From positions 62,001-126,000 of the forward strand of contig JAKFUV010000002.1 in NCBI GenBank assembly GCA_021732485.1: 64,000 nt of DNA. Reading direction: 5' to 3'. The stretch is from Hyphomicrobium sp. (GTDB taxonomy: Bacteria > Pseudomonadota > Alphaproteobacteria > Rhizobiales > Hyphomicrobiaceae). Shown here one piece after another: positions 44,410-53,986 of this stretch; the stretch's first letter is position 1; each line of letters starts with the position of its first letter. Made by a program: the position numbers and the translations under genes. The notes under the pieces are model-generated. The model did no database searches. It saw only the letters and a program-made list of their open reading frames with translations, and was not told the origin of the DNA.

Positions 44410-45366
44410 ATGGCGATGCGCCTTATTTTTATGGGCACGCCCGACTTCTCGGTTCCGATCCTTGACGCGCTGCAGGCCGCCGGTCACGAAATTGCTGCGG
44501 TTTATTCGCAACCCGCCCGTCCGGCTGGGCGCGGCATGGCGGATGTCAAATCGGCCGTGCATCGCCGCGCCGAGGCCATGGGTTTAACGGTGCGAACACC
44601 TGTCAATTTCAAGGATGCGGCAACGCGCGTGGAGTTTCAATCGTTCAACGCCGACGCGGCTGTCGTCGCAGCCTACGGCTTAATATTGCCGCAAGAAATC
44701 TTGTCGTCTCCAAGGCTCGGCTGTTTCAATGTGCACGCGTCTTTGCTGCCGCGCTGGCGCGGGGCTGCCCCCATTCAGCGGGCCATCATGGCCGGCGATA
44801 CCGTGTCCGGCGTCACGATCATGAAGATGGAGCGTGGCCTCGACACCGGACCGATGTGCCTCGTTCGCGAGATCGCCATCACCGCCGCAATGACGGCCGG
44901 CGAGTTGCACGATCAGCTGTCCGTAGTGGGTGCCGAGTTGATGGGCGAGGCGTTGCGCCGATTGGAGGACGCAACGCTGATTGAAACGCCGCAACCGTCG
45001 GATGGCGTCACGTATGCTGCCAAAATCGAAAAGCGCGAGACCCGGCTCATGTTTGGCGTCAACGCCGTCGAGGTCGTCAATCGCATTCGCGGCCTGTCAC
45101 CGTTTCCAGGTGCCTGGTTCGAGGTGGCCGCAGCCGGCGGAACCGAACGCATCAAAGTCCTTGCCGCTGATGTTATCGGCGATGGTGACGAACCGACCGT
45201 CGCGGGTGATCGCTCGCCTGGCGTCATTCTCGATGCCACACCGACGATTGGCTGTGCTGCCGGCGCTGTGCGGTTGCGCACCGTGCAACGCGCCGGAAAA
45301 AAGCCGGTGACGGCTGCTGAATTCATGCGCGGCTTTCGCTTGCCCATCGGTACGCGGGTCGGTTGA
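44410..45366 (+). CDS. fmt: Methionyl-tRNA formyltransferase
   Basis: A 318-residue enzyme that formylates initiator Met-tRNA. It shows RLIFMGTPDFSVPILDALQA, YSQPARPAGRGM, the catalytic FNVHASLLPRWRGAAPIQRA with Asn/His, and GVTIMKMERGLDTGPM. The C-terminal OB-like domain is complete (LSPFPGAWFEV). ATG 44410 is used; ATG 44416 is equally possible. It pairs with def and is followed by truA after 59 bp. Confidence 0.97.
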   Translation: MAMRLIFMGTPDFSVPILDALQAAGHEIAAVYSQPARPAGRGMADVKSAVHRRAEAMGLTVRTPVNFKDAATRVEFQSFNADAAVVAAYGLILPQEILSSPRLGCFNVHASLLPRWRGAAPIQRAIMAGDTVSGVTIMKMERGLDTGPMCLVREIAITAAMTAGELHDQLSVVGAELMGEALRRLEDATLIETPQPSDGVTYAAKIEKRETRLMFGVNAVEVVNRIRGLSPFPGAWFEVAAAGGTERIKVLAADVIGDGDEPTVAGDRSPGVILDATPTIGCAAGAVRLRTVQRAGKKPVTAAEFMRGFRLPIGTRVG

Positions 45367-45425
45367 CGCTGTGATCAACCGCATACGCTGCGCCCGTTTC
45401 TCCGACCGCACCACTGAGACCGTCG

Positions 45426-46178
45426 ATGCCCCGCTATAGACTCTTGATCGAATACGACGGCACACCGTTCGTTGGCTGGCAGCGCCAAGCGGTCGGTCGC
45501 TCTGTGCAGGGCGACATCGAGGCTGCGATCGAAAAATTTTCCGGTGAGCGCGTCTCGGTACGCGGCGCCGGACGCACCGATTCTGGAGTGCACGCCCTCG
45601 GCCAAGTCGGCCACTTCAATCTTGCAAAATCCTGGGATGCCTTTCGCGTTCGCGACGCCGTCAACTATTACCTCAAACCGCAGCCTATCGCGATCCTCGA
45701 ATGCGAGCAGGTGGCGGACGGTTTCGATGCCCGCTTCAGCGCCACGCGGCGGCACTATCTCTATCGCATCCTGGTGCGTCGTGCGCCGCCTGTCATCGCG
45801 CGCGATCGGGTCTGGTGGGTGACTGCAAACCTCGATTCAGCCGCGATGGCGAGCGCTGCCAAAGTCTTCATCGGCCACCACGACTTTTCAACGTTTCGCG
45901 CCGGCCAATGCCAGGCCAACTCGCCGTGGCGAACGATTGATGACTTTACCGTTAGCCAAATCGACGACGAAATTCATCTCCGCGTCGCCGCCCGCTCTTT
46001 TCTTCACAATCAGGTCCGTTCGATGGTCGGCGCACTGCGGCAAGTGGGAGATGGGACGATCAGCGAAATGGCGGTGCAGCAGGCGCTTGCAGCCCGCGAT
46101 CGCAAAGCCTGTCCAGCCATCGCGCCGTCAAGCGGACTTTACCTCGTCAAAGTCGACTATCCCGAAGCCGCCGTCTAA
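45426..46178 (+). CDS. truA: tRNA pseudouridine(38-40) synthase TruA
   Basis: A 250-residue enzyme that forms pseudouridine in the tRNA anticodon arm. It starts YRLLIEYDGTPFVGWQRQ, contains the catalytic Asp in RGAGRTDSGVHALGQ, then HHDFSTFRA and FLHNQVRSMVGALRQVG. It is complete. It ends 9 bp before the stop of convergent folE. Confidence 0.97.
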   Translation: MPRYRLLIEYDGTPFVGWQRQAVGRSVQGDIEAAIEKFSGERVSVRGAGRTDSGVHALGQVGHFNLAKSWDAFRVRDAVNYYLKPQPIAILECEQVADGFDARFSATRRHYLYRILVRRAPPVIARDRVWWVTANLDSAAMASAAKVFIGHHDFSTFRAGQCQANSPWRTIDDFTVSQIDDEIHLRVAARSFLHNQVRSMVGALRQVGDGTISEMAVQQALAARDRKACPAIAPSSGLYLVKVDYPEAAV

Positions 46179-46187
46179 GCCGAGGTC

Positions 46188-46784
46188 TCACCGGCCTTGA
46201 TCCTCCGTCACCATCGCCAGAAATTCCTGCCGCGTGATCGCATTCTCGCGGAAGACACCAAGCATGCGGCTCGTCACCATATCGGTGCCGTGCTTGTGGA
46301 CGCCACGCGTCGTCATGCAGTGGTGTTCTGCCTTAATGACCACCGCGACGCCTTCGGGATCGAGAACTTTTTGTATCGTGTTCGCGATCTGCGCCGTCAT
46401 TTTTTCCTGAATCTGCAGCCGCTTTGCATAAGCGTCGACGACCCGCGCGAGCTTCGAAATGCCAACGACACGACCACGCGGAATGTACGCCACCCAGGCT
46501 TTGCCGATGATCGGCGCCATGTGGTGCTCGCAATGGCTTTCGAAGCGAATGCCTCGCAGCACAATCATCTCGTCATAACCTTCGATTTCTTCGAAAGTCT
46601 TTTGCAGGATAGACTCTGGATCTTCGCCGTAGCCTTTGAAAAACTCCTCGAACGCCCGCGCCACACGAGACGGCGTTTCTTTCAATCCATCTCGCGTTGG
46701 ATCATCGCCCGCCCATTTTATGATGGTTTTGAACGCCGATTCAGCTTCGGCACGCGACGGCTTCTTTGAAGTGTCTTGGGTCAT
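46188..46784 (-). CDS. folE: GTP cyclohydrolase I
   Basis: A 198-residue type IA enzyme that makes 7,8-dihydroneopterin triphosphate, the first step of folate synthesis. The zinc ligands are in [12 protein letters not shown] and [10 protein letters not shown], and the GTP-binding [20 protein letters not shown] and [11 protein letters not shown] are conserved. It is transcribed against truA and away from the O-antigen-ligase-like gene. Confidence 0.96.
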   Translation of the reverse strand: MTQDTSKKPSRAEAESAFKTIIKWAGDDPTRDGLKETPSRVARAFEEFFKGYGEDPESILQKTFEEIEGYDEMIVLRGIRFESHCEHHMAPIIGKAWVAYIPRGRVVGISKLARVVDAYAKRLQIQEKMTAQIANTIQKVLDPEGVAVVIKAEHHCMTTRGVHKHGTDMVTSRMLGVFRENAITRQEFLAMVTEDQGR

Positions 46785-46938
46785 GCAGATCTAATGTCCA
46801 TTGGTACAATGTCGTTGCTCGTCGCCGAGTACCATAGCCTAACCGACGGGTTGTGGTAGTGAAGGAGTAGGCATGAATTGGATCGGGGCGCACTCGTCCA
46901 TCGGCCGGCGCGAACCGCGTTGTTGATGGGGAAACACG

Positions 46939-48255
46939 GTGGTTTTCACTGACAAGATCGATCCTATTCGCAATCCGTTGGCGTCGCGGACTTGGGGCAT
47001 TGTCCTTGGCACGCTGGTCATGGTTTGTGCGGCCGGCGCGACGTTCAGCCTAAGAACCTTATCGGCACCATTGCTGGCGACGCTCATCGTCGCCATTGTC
47101 GCGGTCATCTGGCGTCGCGGCAGCTGGTTCGGAAAATTCGAGGCCAATGCGCTGACGATCTCGACAGCTGCTTTTTTCACACTCGCAGTCTTGAGCAGTC
47201 TGTGGGCCAAGCAGCCACTCGCCGCAATTTCGGAAGCGTCCTATGGAACGGCGATCGTTATCGCCACATGCTTTTTCGTCTACTTTTTTCTGGCCGAAGA
47301 TCGCACCAACAGCTTTCACATTGCCGAAGGCGCGTGGGTCGGCTTTTGCGCCGGTCTACTATATATGTTCTTTGAGTTGCAGACCGATCAAAGTTTCAAG
47401 CTCTGGCTCTATAATTTTCTCCAGCTCACACCGAAAGACGTGTCGCCTCCAGGTAACTTCGAGTGGGGCGCCGACGGCCGGCTGCTGGCAATCGCACCGC
47501 GCGATCTGACAAAAAATCTGATTTCCCTTCCCATACTCGTTTGGCCGTGTTGCCTCGCCATGCGCGCGACGCTGCCGCGTCGTCTTTTTCCCTTCATTGC
47601 GGCCGTGATGTTCATACTGACGGCGCTGGTCGTGTTCACATCAAATCATGAGACATCGATGGTAGCGCTTGTGCTGTCGGCAATCGGATTTGTATTAGCG
47701 ACGCGCTTCGAGGCCTTTGCCTTTGCCTTCACCAAAATGGTGTGGATCTTGTGCTGTTTGTTCGCCGTTCCCGGCGCGCTGCTTTTGTACCAGTTGGGCA
47801 TGCAGAATGCCCGCCTGCTTCCACCATCCGCCCAACATCGCGTCATCATTTGGAATTATTCAGCCAAACGAATTCTGGAGCAGCCGATACTCGGACACGG
47901 CGTTCGGACGATGAAAAGCATCTGCGAAGACAACATCGAGAAAAAATGCGTGACAAAAATGCGCGATCCGATCATCGCCCATTCGCACAATGCATTTTTA
48001 CAGACGTGGTACGAGCTCGGCATTGTCGGTATTACCCTGTTGGCAATTTTAGGTGTGGCGCTGCTCAATGCCCTGCAGCGGTTGCCTCGCATATTTTCGA
48101 TGTTCGCGTTGACGTCGTTCGTTGCCGGCGCGACGGCTTTGACAGCCAGCACAAGCCTCTGGTCTTGGGGGCTGCTTGCCGTCTGCAGTTTCGCAATCTG
48201 CGTGTTCACAATCGCGCTACGCGCAAGTCTTCGAGCGCCGAAACTGGGACGCTGA
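46939..48255 (+). CDS. O-antigen ligase / Wzy-like polymerase family membrane protein
   Basis: A 438-residue protein with about eleven hydrophobic segments and one large periplasmic loop near residues 295-365. That loop has the Wzy_C/WaaL pattern: QHRVIIWNYSAKRILEQPIL, GHGVRTMKS and the C-terminal HSHNAFLQTWYELGIVG. It either ligates or polymerises O-antigen or exopolysaccharide units on undecaprenyl carriers. GTG start with GGGG upstream. No glycosyltransferases are adjacent; the PglF-type genes 4 kb to the left are the nearest related ones. Confidence 0.87.
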   Translation: MVFTDKIDPIRNPLASRTWGIVLGTLVMVCAAGATFSLRTLSAPLLATLIVAIVAVIWRRGSWFGKFEANALTISTAAFFTLAVLSSLWAKQPLAAISEASYGTAIVIATCFFVYFFLAEDRTNSFHIAEGAWVGFCAGLLYMFFELQTDQSFKLWLYNFLQLTPKDVSPPGNFEWGADGRLLAIAPRDLTKNLISLPILVWPCCLAMRATLPRRLFPFIAAVMFILTALVVFTSNHETSMVALVLSAIGFVLATRFEAFAFAFTKMVWILCCLFAVPGALLLYQLGMQNARLLPPSAQHRVIIWNYSAKRILEQPILGHGVRTMKSICEDNIEKKCVTKMRDPIIAHSHNAFLQTWYELGIVGITLLAILGVALLNALQRLPRIFSMFALTSFVAGATALTASTSLWSWGLLAVCSFAICVFTIALRASLRAPKLGR

Positions 48256-48272
48256 TGTCAGCTGCGACCTTT

Positions 48273-48294
48273 CATCATTGTCGATCGAATGATG
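48273..48294. terminator. Possible hairpin between convergent genes
   Basis: CATCATT and AATGATG form a 7-bp stem with an 8-base loop, flanked by GCTGC/GCAGC that could extend it with a bulge. It lies in the 57 bp between the O-antigen-ligase-like stop and the RND pump stop. There is no T-run, so this is a weak call. Confidence 0.35.
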
Positions 48295-48312
48295 GCAGCG
48301 AGCCGTTACATT

Positions 48313-51300
48313 TTACGTAGTCTGCGTCGCCACCTGCGGGCTGTTCGGCTCGGGAGTGCGCTGGCGGGCGAATTTCCGCACCAGCACATAAAACAGCGGC
48401 GTAAACAACAATCCAAACAGCGTGACGCCGATCATGCCCGAGAAGACTGCAGTGCCGAGCGATTGGCGCATCTCGGCGCCGGCGCCCGAGGCAAACACCA
48501 GAGGCACAACGCCGAGAATGAACGCCAGCGAGGTCATCAGAATGGGCCGTAAGCGCGTGCGTGCCGCTTCAACCGCTGCCTCGAAACGATTCATGCCGTT
48601 GTCTTCGGCCTGCTTGGCGAACTCGACGATCAAAATAGCATTCTTGGCTGCAAGGCCGACAAGCACGATCAAGCCGATTTCGACGAGAATATTGCGATCG
48701 AGGCCGCGGATGTTGACACCGATCATCGCCGCCAAAATACACATTGGCACGATCAAGATGACGGCCAGCGGAAGCAACCAGCTTTCATACAGCGCGGCCA
48801 GCAGCAGAAAAACGAAGACGACCGCGAGCGCGAACGCAATCGATGCCGTGTTGCCAGCGAGCTTTTCCTGCAGGGCGATTTCTGTCCACTCGAAACCAAA
48901 TCCCGACGGCAAGACTTTGGCGGCGATCTGCTCCATCGCTTCAATTGCCGTGCCGCTCGAATAGCCGCGCTGTAACTGCACCTGCACTTCGGCGGATGGA
49001 TAAAGATTATAGCGCGGGACACGGTACGCGCCGGTTGTGTCATTGAAAGTTGCGACGGCTCCAAGGGGAACCATATCGCCGGAGTTTCCGCGTGTTTTCA
49101 GGTTGGCGACATCGCGCAGCGCCAGCCGGAATGGGTTGTCGGCCTGGGCCGTGACGCGATATGTGCGACCCAAAATATTGAAGTCGTTGATGAAGGTCGA
49201 GCCCATGTAGGTCGACAGCGTTTCGAACACACGCGTAATCGGCACGCCGATTTGCTCGGCCTTGGTCCGGTCGATGTCGGCGTAGACCTCGGGCGTGCGG
49301 ACATTGAACAAAGTGAAAGCTTGGGCAAATCCCGGCGTCTGACCGGTCGTGCCGGCCATGGCCCAGGCCGCGCCTTCGAGGGCCGCGAGGCCGCGGCCGG
49401 ATTTGTCCTGGACGTAGCCTTTCAACCCGCCGCCCGTGCCGATGCCCGGCACCGACGGTGGTTCGATGACGAATGCAAACGCGTCTTTCAGGCCGCCCAT
49501 CTGCTGGCGCAAATCCGCCAAGATACCGTCTTTGGTCAATCCCGATTTGATGCGCTCTTCGAAGCTCGCGAGACGCACGAAGATAACGCCGGTGTTCGGC
49601 GCGTTGGTAAAGGTCGCGCCGTCGAAGCCGACGAAAGTCACGGCATTGGAAACGCCGGGCCGCGTCAGCATGATGTCAGCCGCGCGGCGCACCACGGTAT
49701 CCGTTCGCGCCAGTGTCGAGCCCGGCGGTAATTGGAACGCGGTGATGAAGTACGTGCGGTCGAGTTGAGGGATCAATCCACCTGGCGTCGAGACGATCCG
49801 ATTGTACGTCAAAAACAGAAGACCGGCGTAGGCGATCAGCATGATCACGCCGAGGCGGACGAGCTTGCCCGTCAGCCAGCCATAGCCGCGCGATAACGCG
49901 TCGAAGGCCCGGTTGAAGCCGCCAAAGAACCAGCGCAGGGGCGCGCCAAGCGTGTGCAGGATGCCGCGTGATTGCGCCGCCTCGTCATGTTTTGTGTGCG
50001 GCTTGAGCAGGATGGCCGCCAGAGCCGGCGAGAGCGTCAGCGAGACGAAGGCGGAAATCGCCGTCGAGGCCGCAATCGTAATGGCGAACTGCTTGAAGAA
50101 CGTTCCCTGAAGCCCGGTGATGAACGCGGTTGGCAAGAACACCGCGATCAGTACGAGCGAAATCGCGATGAGCGCGCCGCCGACCTCGTCCATCGTCTTG
50201 TGGGCGGCCTCTTTTGCGGACATGCCCTGGGCGAGATAGCGTTCGACGTTCTCGACCACGACGATCGCGTCATCGACGACGATACCGATGGCCAGCACCA
50301 GCCCGAACAGCGACAGCGTATTGAACGTGATGCCGACGGCACTCATCACGAAAAACGTACCGATCAGCGAGACGGGTATAGCGATGATCGGAATGATCGC
50401 CGCGCGCCATGTCTGCAAAAACACGATCACCACGACCACGACGAGCAGAACCGCCTCGATCAGCGTCTGAATGACCGCGTCGACCGAGTACTGAATGAAT
50501 TCCGTAGGATTGTAGACGATTGAGTACCCGACACCCGGGGGAAAATCTGCGCGCAGTTTTTCCATCTCGGCCTTCACCGCGTCGGCGGTCGCCAGCGCGT
50601 TAGAGCCGGGCTTTTGAAACAGGACGAGCGCGGTCGCCGTCTGGTTGTTGAGGTAGGCGTTGACGGTGTAATCCTGTGAGCCGAGTTCGACGCGAGCGAT
50701 GTCACGCACTCGGACCACTTCGCCGCCTTCTTCGGCGCGCACGACGATGTTTTCAAACTGCTCGATCGAGGACAGGCGTCCAAGCGTCTTGACCGACAGC
50801 GTGAACGCGCCCGGCGATGTGGCAGGGGGCTGATTGATCGCACCGGCCGCGACTTGCAAGTTGGCGGCGCGCAAGGAAGCGACCACTTCGCTCGACGTCA
50901 AACCTCGCGCCGCAATCTGCGCCGGGTCCAGCCAAATGCGCATCGAGTAGTCGCGCGCGCCAAAGATATTGACATTGCCGACCCCATCGATGCGCGTCAG
51001 CACGTCTTTGACGTAGAGCGTTGCGTAGTTCGAAATGTACTGCTGATCGCGACTGCCGTCGGGCGACGTCATGTGCACAACCATCATCAGGTCGGGCGAT
51101 GCCTTGCGCACCGAAATGCCGAGCCGACGCACGTCCTCCGGCAAGCGTGGTTCGGCGACTGCGACGCGGTTTTGTACCAAAACCTGGGCTTGATCGACGT
51201 TAGTGCCGGGTTTGAAAACGACGTTGATCGAAACCTGTCCATCACCCGTTGATTGCGAGTTGATGTAGAGCATGTTGTCGACGCCGTTGACTTCCTGCTC

Positions 51301-51501
51301 GATCGGCGTTGCGACGGTTTCAGCCACCACCTGCGCCGAGGCGCCTGGATAAGACGCGGTAATGCTGACGGTTGGCGGGGCGATTTCCGGATATTCGGCA
51401 ATAGGCAAAGCTCTGAGCGCAATCAGCCCGAGGATGGTCAAAATCATCGACAGCACGGCTGCGAAGATCGGGCGGTCGATGAAGAAATGCGGAAAGCGCA
51501 T
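48313..51501 (-). CDS. RND multidrug efflux permease, HAE1 family
   Basis: A 1062-residue AcrB/MexB/MexF-type proton-driven inner-membrane pump. The N-terminus is FFIDRPIFAAVLSMILTILG; the paired transmembrane acidic residues are in GIVVDDAIVVVENVERYLAQ (TM4) and the lysine in GLAAKNAILIVEFAKQAED (TM10). Porter-domain repeats are complete and the size is normal. It starts 24 bp after the membrane fusion protein gene. No outer-membrane TolC-type gene is in the window, so a shared channel is assumed. Confidence 0.95.
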   Translation of the reverse strand: MRFPHFFIDRPIFAAVLSMILTILGLIALRALPIAEYPEIAPPTVSITASYPGASAQVVAETVATPIEQEVNGVDNMLYINSQSTGDGQVSINVVFKPGTNVDQAQVLVQNRVAVAEPRLPEDVRRLGISVRKASPDLMMVVHMTSPDGSRDQQYISNYATLYVKDVLTRIDGVGNVNIFGARDYSMRIWLDPAQIAARGLTSSEVVASLRAANLQVAAGAINQPPATSPGAFTLSVKTLGRLSSIEQFENIVVRAEEGGEVVRVRDIARVELGSQDYTVNAYLNNQTATALVLFQKPGSNALATADAVKAEMEKLRADFPPGVGYSIVYNPTEFIQYSVDAVIQTLIEAVLLVVVVVIVFLQTWRAAIIPIIAIPVSLIGTFFVMSAVGITFNTLSLFGLVLAIGIVVDDAIVVVENVERYLAQGMSAKEAAHKTMDEVGGALIAISLVLIAVFLPTAFITGLQGTFFKQFAITIAASTAISAFVSLTLSPALAAILLKPHTKHDEAAQSRGILHTLGAPLRWFFGGFNRAFDALSRGYGWLTGKLVRLGVIMLIAYAGLLFLTYNRIVSTPGGLIPQLDRTYFITAFQLPPGSTLARTDTVVRRAADIMLTRPGVSNAVTFVGFDGATFTNAPNTGVIFVRLASFEERIKSGLTKDGILADLRQQMGGLKDAFAFVIEPPSVPGIGTGGGLKGYVQDKSGRGLAALEGAAWAMAGTTGQTPGFAQAFTLFNVRTPEVYADIDRTKAEQIGVPITRVFETLSTYMGSTFINDFNILGRTYRVTAQADNPFRLALRDVANLKTRGNSGDMVPLGAVATFNDTTGAYRVPRYNLYPSAEVQVQLQRGYSSGTAIEAMEQIAAKVLPSGFGFEWTEIALQEKLAGNTASIAFALAVVFVFLLLAALYESWLLPLAVILIVPMCILAAMIGVNIRGLDRNILVEIGLIVLVGLAAKNAILIVEFAKQAEDNGMNRFEAAVEAARTRLRPILMTSLAFILGVVPLVFASGAGAEMRQSLGTAVFSGMIGVTLFGLLFTPLFYVLVRKFARQRTPEPNSPQVATQTT

Positions 51502-51525
51502 GGAGCGAGCCTATCTGCGAAGCGT

Positions 51526-52794
51526 CTATTTCTGGTTTTCGGAGGTCTTCACGGCGCCTTGGTTCGGCGCCACCTTCGCGCCGGGACGAACCGCCGGATT
51601 GGCCAAACCCTCGATGACGATTTGATCGTCGGCCTTCAGACCGGTCTTGATCACCCGCAAACCATCGATCATCGGACCAAGCGTGACTGGCGTCGCGACG
51701 ACGACGTTCTCGGCGTTGACGCTATAGACGATTTTACGCGCTTGATCGGACACGATCACCGTGTCCGGCACCAGGAACGCATCGCTTTCTCCGCCAAAAA
51801 GCGCGAGGCGTGCAAACACACCCGGTGTCAGCAGGCCATCAGCGTTATTGAAGACGGCGCGGCCGCGCAGCGTCCCTGACCGCTCGTTCAAGGCGTTATC
51901 GACGAAGTCCATTTTGCCATCATGACCCCATGCATCTTCGTCGGCGAGTTTGAGACGCACGGGGTTAGATACTTCGCGCGACGAAGTCCGCTCACCTGAC
52001 AAGCTGAGCCGCGCATACCGCAAATAGTCGGCTTCTGAGACATCAAATACGAAGTGAATCGGATCGGTGGTCACGATGTTGGCCAGCAAGGTGGCAGCGG
52101 CCTGCCCGCCGGCGACCAGATTACCCGGATCGACTTTCTTGTCGGAAATTCGGCCCGCGATCGGGGCCCGGACGTCCGCCCATTCGAGATTGAGTTCGGC
52201 CGACTTGAGTGCGGCTTGGGCAGACAGCAATTGCGCTTCTGCTCCGCTCAACGCAGCTTTGCGCTGATCAAAGACCTGATCGCTCAGCACGCGAGATTTC
52301 GCCAACGGCTCGGCACGGTCGACATCAGCCTTGGTCAGTTCGACTTGCGATTGCTGCCGGGCGATTTCGGCCTTGGCCGACTCGACCGCGATTTCAAACG
52401 GCCGCTTGTCGAGCGTGAAGAGCAAATCGCCCGCCTTGACCAAACCGCCATCCTTGAAATGCACGCTTTCGATGAATCCGGACACGCGCGGCCGAACTTC
52501 GACGCGCTCGACAGCCTCGAACCGTCCCGAGTACTCGTCCCAAAGCGTCACTCGCTTCGCGAGTGGTGGCGCAACGGTGACTGGTAATGCTCCGGGCGGC
52601 GCTTGCGCGTGCGGAGCCGAAGCGCCGAGAAGCACGAAAAGCATGGCGAGGGCTAAGACGTGACCGAACCAGGCCACGTCGTCTCGATGCACCACAGCCG
52701 GCAGCGGGTGCGCGGTGGCGCATCCTCCGTCGCACGGGCTCTGCCCACCGGCATCAGTCATCGACAAGCGCTTCGTAAATATTCGCAGTGTCAT
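51526..52794 (-). CDS. RND efflux periplasmic adaptor (membrane fusion protein)
   Basis: A 422-residue HlyD/AcrA/MexE-type adaptor. Domain order is lipoyl half (YSGRFEAVERVEVRPRVSGF, KAGDLLFTLD), an alpha-hairpin coiled coil (about residues 130-205), second lipoyl half (WADVRAPIAGRISDKKVDPG), beta-barrel and membrane-proximal domain. The start at 52794 is fixed by GGAGGA 11 bp upstream. This gives a long N-terminus of about 60 residues, with a Cys/Gly/Asp-rich stretch (GGQSPCDGGC), before the export helix (FGHVLALAMLFVLLGASAPH). An inner start nearer that helix is possible. Confidence 0.92.
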   Translation of the reverse strand: MTLRIFTKRLSMTDAGGQSPCDGGCATAHPLPAVVHRDDVAWFGHVLALAMLFVLLGASAPHAQAPPGALPVTVAPPLAKRVTLWDEYSGRFEAVERVEVRPRVSGFIESVHFKDGGLVKAGDLLFTLDKRPFEIAVESAKAEIARQQSQVELTKADVDRAEPLAKSRVLSDQVFDQRKAALSGAEAQLLSAQAALKSAELNLEWADVRAPIAGRISDKKVDPGNLVAGGQAAATLLANIVTTDPIHFVFDVSEADYLRYARLSLSGERTSSREVSNPVRLKLADEDAWGHDGKMDFVDNALNERSGTLRGRAVFNNADGLLTPGVFARLALFGGESDAFLVPDTVIVSDQARKIVYSVNAENVVVATPVTLGPMIDGLRVIKTGLKADDQIVIEGLANPAVRPGAKVAPNQGAVKTSENQK

Positions 52795-52892
52795 GGTCGC
52801 GTTTCCTCCGCGCTGTCGCGCAATGTGCACAGCGTCGCGATAACATTCGTCCGGCTGTTCCGAACAACAAACCCATCGAAGCTTATAGCTCA

Positions 52893-52985
52893 GCCAATTG
52901 CAAGCCGCTCCGCCGACGCGGCCGCAATTGGCCGTCTATGGCTCAAGGCGGTAAGAGCCATTGAGCCCGCCCATTGCAAACCGCG
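52893..52985. promoter_or_regulatory. Repeated CCAATTGC-type elements upstream of the RND operon
   Basis: GCCAATTGC (52893-52901) and GCAATTGGC (52924-52932) form a perfect 9-bp inverted repeat with inner GCCGC/GCGGC. A third, direct copy (CCCATTGCAAACCGC, 52970-52985, 13 of 15 matching CCAATTGCAAGCCGC) lies 40 bp further upstream. The cluster sits 100-190 bp before the adaptor start and could be the operator of a pump regulator; a terminator hairpin for the MBL gene is an alternative. Confidence 0.4.
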
Positions 52986-53048
52986 CTTTGTTTTTTGTCA
53001 CAAAACTTCAGCCGACGCGCCTCTACGGACCCTTGATCGCGCCACGCA

Positions 53049-53945
53049 TTAACGAAGTGCGGTCGCCACTTTTTCGAGGTTGCCACGATGAATGGCTTCA
53101 TAAGGTGCAAAGTATGTGACGGAGCCCGCGCGCAACTGATCGGCGATGAAATGTCTGAGGTCGGCGGCTTGCAGTGACGGGTCGCCGGCGGCAAGCGAAA
53201 GCCGGCTCACATAATCCTGCGTCGCGGCAATCAGAGACGCATCATAACCGGCGCCGGCGATCCGTTCCAGTGCCCCGTGGTTCGGCAAAATGCGAGAGAA
53301 CGACCAGCCGTGCATGCGCTCAAGATCGCGAAGGTGGTGACCCAACCGGTTGGGTTCGTCGACGTAGGTGACAGTATCTTCCAACGTGTCGCCGGCCAGC
53401 AGCGTGCCGTCATGCGGCAAAAAAAGTGTAACGCCGTCCCTGCTGTGAATATCGAGCGGCCTCAGATCGACCTGCAACCCGCCGACATCCAAGCTCGTTT
53501 CGCCGGCGAATGACCGCGTCGGCATGACAAGCGGAAAAATTGCCGGCGCGCCATCCAATTTGCCGCTCTCGATGAGGTCTTTGTTGCGATGAAGCAGCTC
53601 GACCGTCGCCTCGCCGGCGATGATCTCACAATCGGCGAAGGCGGCGTTGCCTGCGATGTGATCGAGGTGCCAATGACTCAAGACCACTCGAAATTTTTTA
53701 ACTCCGCGCTGAGACAGAACCTCGCGGATGCGTGTCGCATGCGCGACCGACAAATGCGTATCGTAAACCAGTGCGTGCTGACCGCTATGGATTGCATAAC
53801 TGCAAATGCCGAGTGCAAATCCCCCGTCGTCGAGCCAATTCGGTTCAGCGCTGAACGCGCGCTTTCCGGCAACGCGCCCATCATAGAAGCCGATGAGGTG
53901 CGGCCCAAGGTCAACGACGCGGAGTGTGTCCGTGCTGATCAGCAT
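53049..53945 (-). CDS. Metallo-beta-lactamase-fold hydrolase
   Basis: A 298-residue soluble MBL-fold protein. The metal motif is complete: HWHLDHIAG, with later ligands in LAGDTLEDTVTYVDE (Asp) and LPNHGALERIAG (His). No signal peptide is seen, so it is not a secreted beta-lactamase. It belongs among general MBL-fold hydrolases (glyoxalase II or lactonase-like), and its substrate is unknown. The same frame stays open far upstream across the MFS gene, but the region before 53945 there encodes low-complexity sequence and is not part of the gene. It lies 41 bp behind the MFS gene. Confidence 0.82.
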   Translation of the reverse strand: MLISTDTLRVVDLGPHLIGFYDGRVAGKRAFSAEPNWLDDGGFALGICSYAIHSGQHALVYDTHLSVAHATRIREVLSQRGVKKFRVVLSHWHLDHIAGNAAFADCEIIAGEATVELLHRNKDLIESGKLDGAPAIFPLVMPTRSFAGETSLDVGGLQVDLRPLDIHSRDGVTLFLPHDGTLLAGDTLEDTVTYVDEPNRLGHHLRDLERMHGWSFSRILPNHGALERIAGAGYDASLIAATQDYVSRLSLAAGDPSLQAADLRHFIADQLRAGSVTYFAPYEAIHRGNLEKVATALR

Positions 53946-53986
53946 GCAATCGGCTTGGCTGGAGAGTATCGAGTAAGAGCATAGTT

